Below, in pieces: positions 62,308 through 64,000 of a stretch of DNA of 64,000 nucleotides. Location: contig JAHEEK010000003.1 of NCBI GenBank assembly GCA_024640765.1, forward strand, positions 1 to 64,000, written 5' to 3'. The notes under the pieces were generated by a model. That model was given only the letters and a program-made list of their open reading frames with translations, searched no databases and was not told the origin of the DNA. The DNA is from Nereida sp024640765. GTDB lineage: Bacteria; Pseudomonadota; Alphaproteobacteria; Rhodobacterales; Rhodobacteraceae. The position numbers and the translations under genes were made by a program. Within the stretch, counting starts at the first letter, position 1, and every line of letters begins with the position of its first letter.

Positions 62308-63540
62308 ACCCCAGCGAAATAGCCGACAAATCATCTTCAGGGTCATTTGAGCCAGTAAACCGCGTGACCTCATCAACGACCCTCTCCAAGAGGCGGTCGC
62401 CACTGAGGGCGCGACTTCGCTGTAGCAGCTCGCAAAGCCCATGTTCTGCGAACATCTCACCTTTTTTGTTGAGCGCCTCAGTGATCCCGTCTGACCCAAT
62501 AAAGACCCAATCACCGGCATAAAGTTGAATATGAGACAATTCATATAACGCACCCTAGATCAATCCCACGGGCAATCCACCAGTGCCAAGACGCTGAACC
62601 GAGCCCGCACTTCGCTGCAGGATCGGATGCGGATGGCCTGCTTGGCAAAATGAAAAATCTCCCGTTTCAGTATCAATCACCCCATAAAGAATTGTGAAAT
62701 AATGTTCTGTCGCAATTTCTGAAAACATCATGTCATTGAGACGTCGGTCAACCCGTTCCAGAGAAACGGCCGCGGGCCTACCCGGTTTGCTCTCAATGGC
62801 GACGTTTTGTACGGGATCACCAGCCGAGAGATACCCCGCAAGGCGCGCCGCCATCAACGCGCTCGATACGCCATGACCCGACACATCAAGACCAAACAGA
62901 CCCACCTGATTTTCGTTAATCTTAAAGTACCCAACCAGATCGCCGCCAACATAACCGCTGGACCGCAAACCAAGCGAAATGTCAGCGCGACCAAAGTTTA
63001 CATTTGGCTCAGGCAACAGCAACATTTGGAACGTTTTCGCCTGCCGTAAATCACGGTCCAGAATATCATATAGGCGCTGAATCTCGCCTAAGGCGCCAGC
63101 AATCTTGGCGTTTCGGATAAATAGCTCACGTTGCATTTCAACAATCCGGTGGCCTGCACCCAACCTCGCCTGAAGTTCAGAACCGTCCACAGGCTTTGTC
63201 AGAAATCATCCGCGCCTGCTTCAAGCCCAAACGCAATATCTGCCGCATCACCCTTGGTGGTGAGCAGCACAAAATACGTGTAGGTTCCGTCTTCCATAGC
63301 GCGAAATTTTTGGCAAAACTCTGGCCCTGTTAGTTGCGGCATCATGCAATCACTGGTGATCACATCAAACTGCGCGCTGCGGCACATCTCAAGCGCCTCT
63401 GCACCATCCGTCGCTTGAGTTACATGATAGCCAGGTGCCTCTAGAATTTTTGATAAGATGCGTCTTTGAAGGGCACTATCATCAGCAACCAACACGCGTT
63501 TGGCTACATTCTTGGTGTTTTCTGGCTGTTCCAAAATCAT
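62291..63540 (-). pseudogene. Response regulator/SpoIIE-type phosphatase, broken by frameshift and stop
   Basis: Three pieces read as one gene. Piece 1 (63540-63199) is a receiver domain with acidic pair D20-D21, phospho-acceptor D64 (DVITSDCMMPQLTG), and stops just before the expected K-P (GADDF then a stop; the next frame gives LTKPVDGSELQARL). Piece 2 (63190-62555) is a PP2C/SpoIIE phosphatase domain with DVSGHGVSSALMAARL and YGVIDTETGDFSFCQAGHPH, ended by an in-frame TAG. Piece 3 continues in the same frame as DWVFIGSDGITEALN and DDLSAISLGF. The lesions are one missing base and one TAG. It would have been an RsbU-like partner switch output. It is divergent from the Hpt gene. Confidence 0.85.
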
Positions 63541-63541
63541 C

Positions 63542-63555
63542 TGACACGCGTGTCA
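63542..63555. promoter_or_regulatory. Perfect 14-base palindrome between divergent signalling genes
   Basis: TGACACGCGTGTCA lies 1 base upstream of the receiver start codon and about 95 bases before the Hpt gene. It covers the place where a ribosome site would be, so it may be an operator, though chance is not excluded. Confidence 0.45.
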
Positions 63556-63649
63556 CGAAGGCTTGAAGATTAAGTTAAGATTTCCTCGATTTCAGTCATG
63601 TTAAATTAAAACTCTTTGCCGATATCTGATGTAATACCGGGGGAATAAA

Positions 63650-63982
63650 ATGATTGATTGGGCGCAAGTCAGGGCATTGCAAAGCGATGTCGGCGACGAG
63701 ATGTTTGATGAAGTCGTTAAAATTTTTGACATTGAAACGCGCGGGCTTCTTGGCGCGCTTGAGGGCAGTAAAACAGATTCTGAGCGCTCTAAAATTGCGC
63801 ACGGTATTCGCGGAAGTGCGGTTAACTTTGGCATGTCCGATGTGGTTGAAGCCGCAAAACAGATCGAACAACAGCCCGAAGATGTTGCTCATGTTGCTAC
63901 CCTGCGACAAGCCTATGACAGCACGATCGATGTGTTTCTAGCCAATCTTGGTGCCAAGCGCCTAAATCAGGAATTCGGCTAG
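63650..63982 (+). CDS. Histidine phosphotransfer (Hpt) domain protein
   Basis: A 110-residue four-helix Hpt protein that would pass a phosphoryl group between a hybrid kinase and a receiver. The phosphorylated residue is H51 in KIAHGIRGSAVNFGM, matching the H-x2-[KR]-G-[SA] pattern. The whole gene is present, ending at 63982. It stands divergent from the broken receiver-phosphatase, its likely partner in the intact state. Confidence 0.88.
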   Translation: MIDWAQVRALQSDVGDEMFDEVVKIFDIETRGLLGALEGSKTDSERSKIAHGIRGSAVNFGMSDVVEAAKQIEQQPEDVAHVATLRQAYDSTIDVFLANLGAKRLNQEFG

Positions 63983-64000
63983 CGCACCATCGTTGGTGAT

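Noticed and set aside
1..64000. CRISPR array or tRNA genes
   Set aside because: No regularly spaced repeats and no T-loop/acceptor pairs were found by eye.

Overview
The window is a stretch of an alphaproteobacterial chromosome, most likely Rhodobacterales (Roseobacter group). This rests on gene order and protein content: rnd-kdsD-lptC-lptA-lptB-hpf-ptsN without rpoN, secA divergent from ppiC-argJ-mutT, rimP-nusA-ylxR-infB, and grx-nitrilase-marR beside ubiG. No database search was possible, so all names come from recognising motifs. A run of 100 N (20664-20763) marks an assembly gap. It is flanked by a perfect 121-base duplication, so it looks like two overlapping contig ends rather than missing sequence.

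Layout. (1) 1 to about 7540 is a visibly AT-richer accessory segment unlike the rest: an edge-cut thermonuclease-like gene, a protein with a polymerase-like motif, a helix-turn-helix/coiled-coil protein, a 39-residue phage-type protein, a secreted MORN-repeat protein, a resolvase relic, a membrane protein, a 53-residue secreted protein and a muramidase-like phage protein. It ends abruptly in the first codons of a glycosyltransferase. (2) 7530-17159 is mainly envelope and LPS/Kdo supply: glycosyltransferase, RNase D-like exonuclease, kdsD, lptC, lptA, lptB, hpf, ptsN, a galU stump, kdsB, cysQ, an ABC-2 polysaccharide exporter permease and an AlkB-like dioxygenase. (3) 17205-32680 is housekeeping: dnaK-dnaJ, radC (across the gap), secA, ppiC-argJ-mutT, and the rimP-nusA-ylxR-infB operon read leftwards behind a leader that contains an intrinsic-terminator-like hairpin. 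(4) 32771-46873 is a catabolic and uptake region: two dipeptide-type solute-binding proteins, one complete dpp-type ABC transporter, a decayed second ATPase, two hydrolases, and a carnitine-type module (SDR, carnitine dehydrogenase-thioesterase fusion, BKACE). (5) 46985-58000 mixes intact genes (prolyl aminopeptidase, ubiG, marR, nitrilase, glutaredoxin, methyltransferase, hemH, two L,D-transpeptidases, a CAP-domain lipoprotein) with relics of a transposase, a permease, comF, an RTX protein and a type I secretion/adhesin locus. (6) 57859-63982 holds an RNA methyltransferase, the CCA enzyme, two Nudix hydrolases, Hsp33, and a response regulator/SpoIIE-type phosphatase gene broken by a frameshift and a nonsense codon, divergent from an intact Hpt-domain gene.

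The most striking general feature is the density of broken genes in surface, secretion, transport and signalling functions beside intact core genes. This suggests recent genome erosion, or in part sequencing error in homopolymers. The best functional hypothesis is a carnitine (or acyl-carnitine) uptake and degradation island at about 35.9-46.9 kb. The best regulatory hypothesis is attenuation of the nusA operon.
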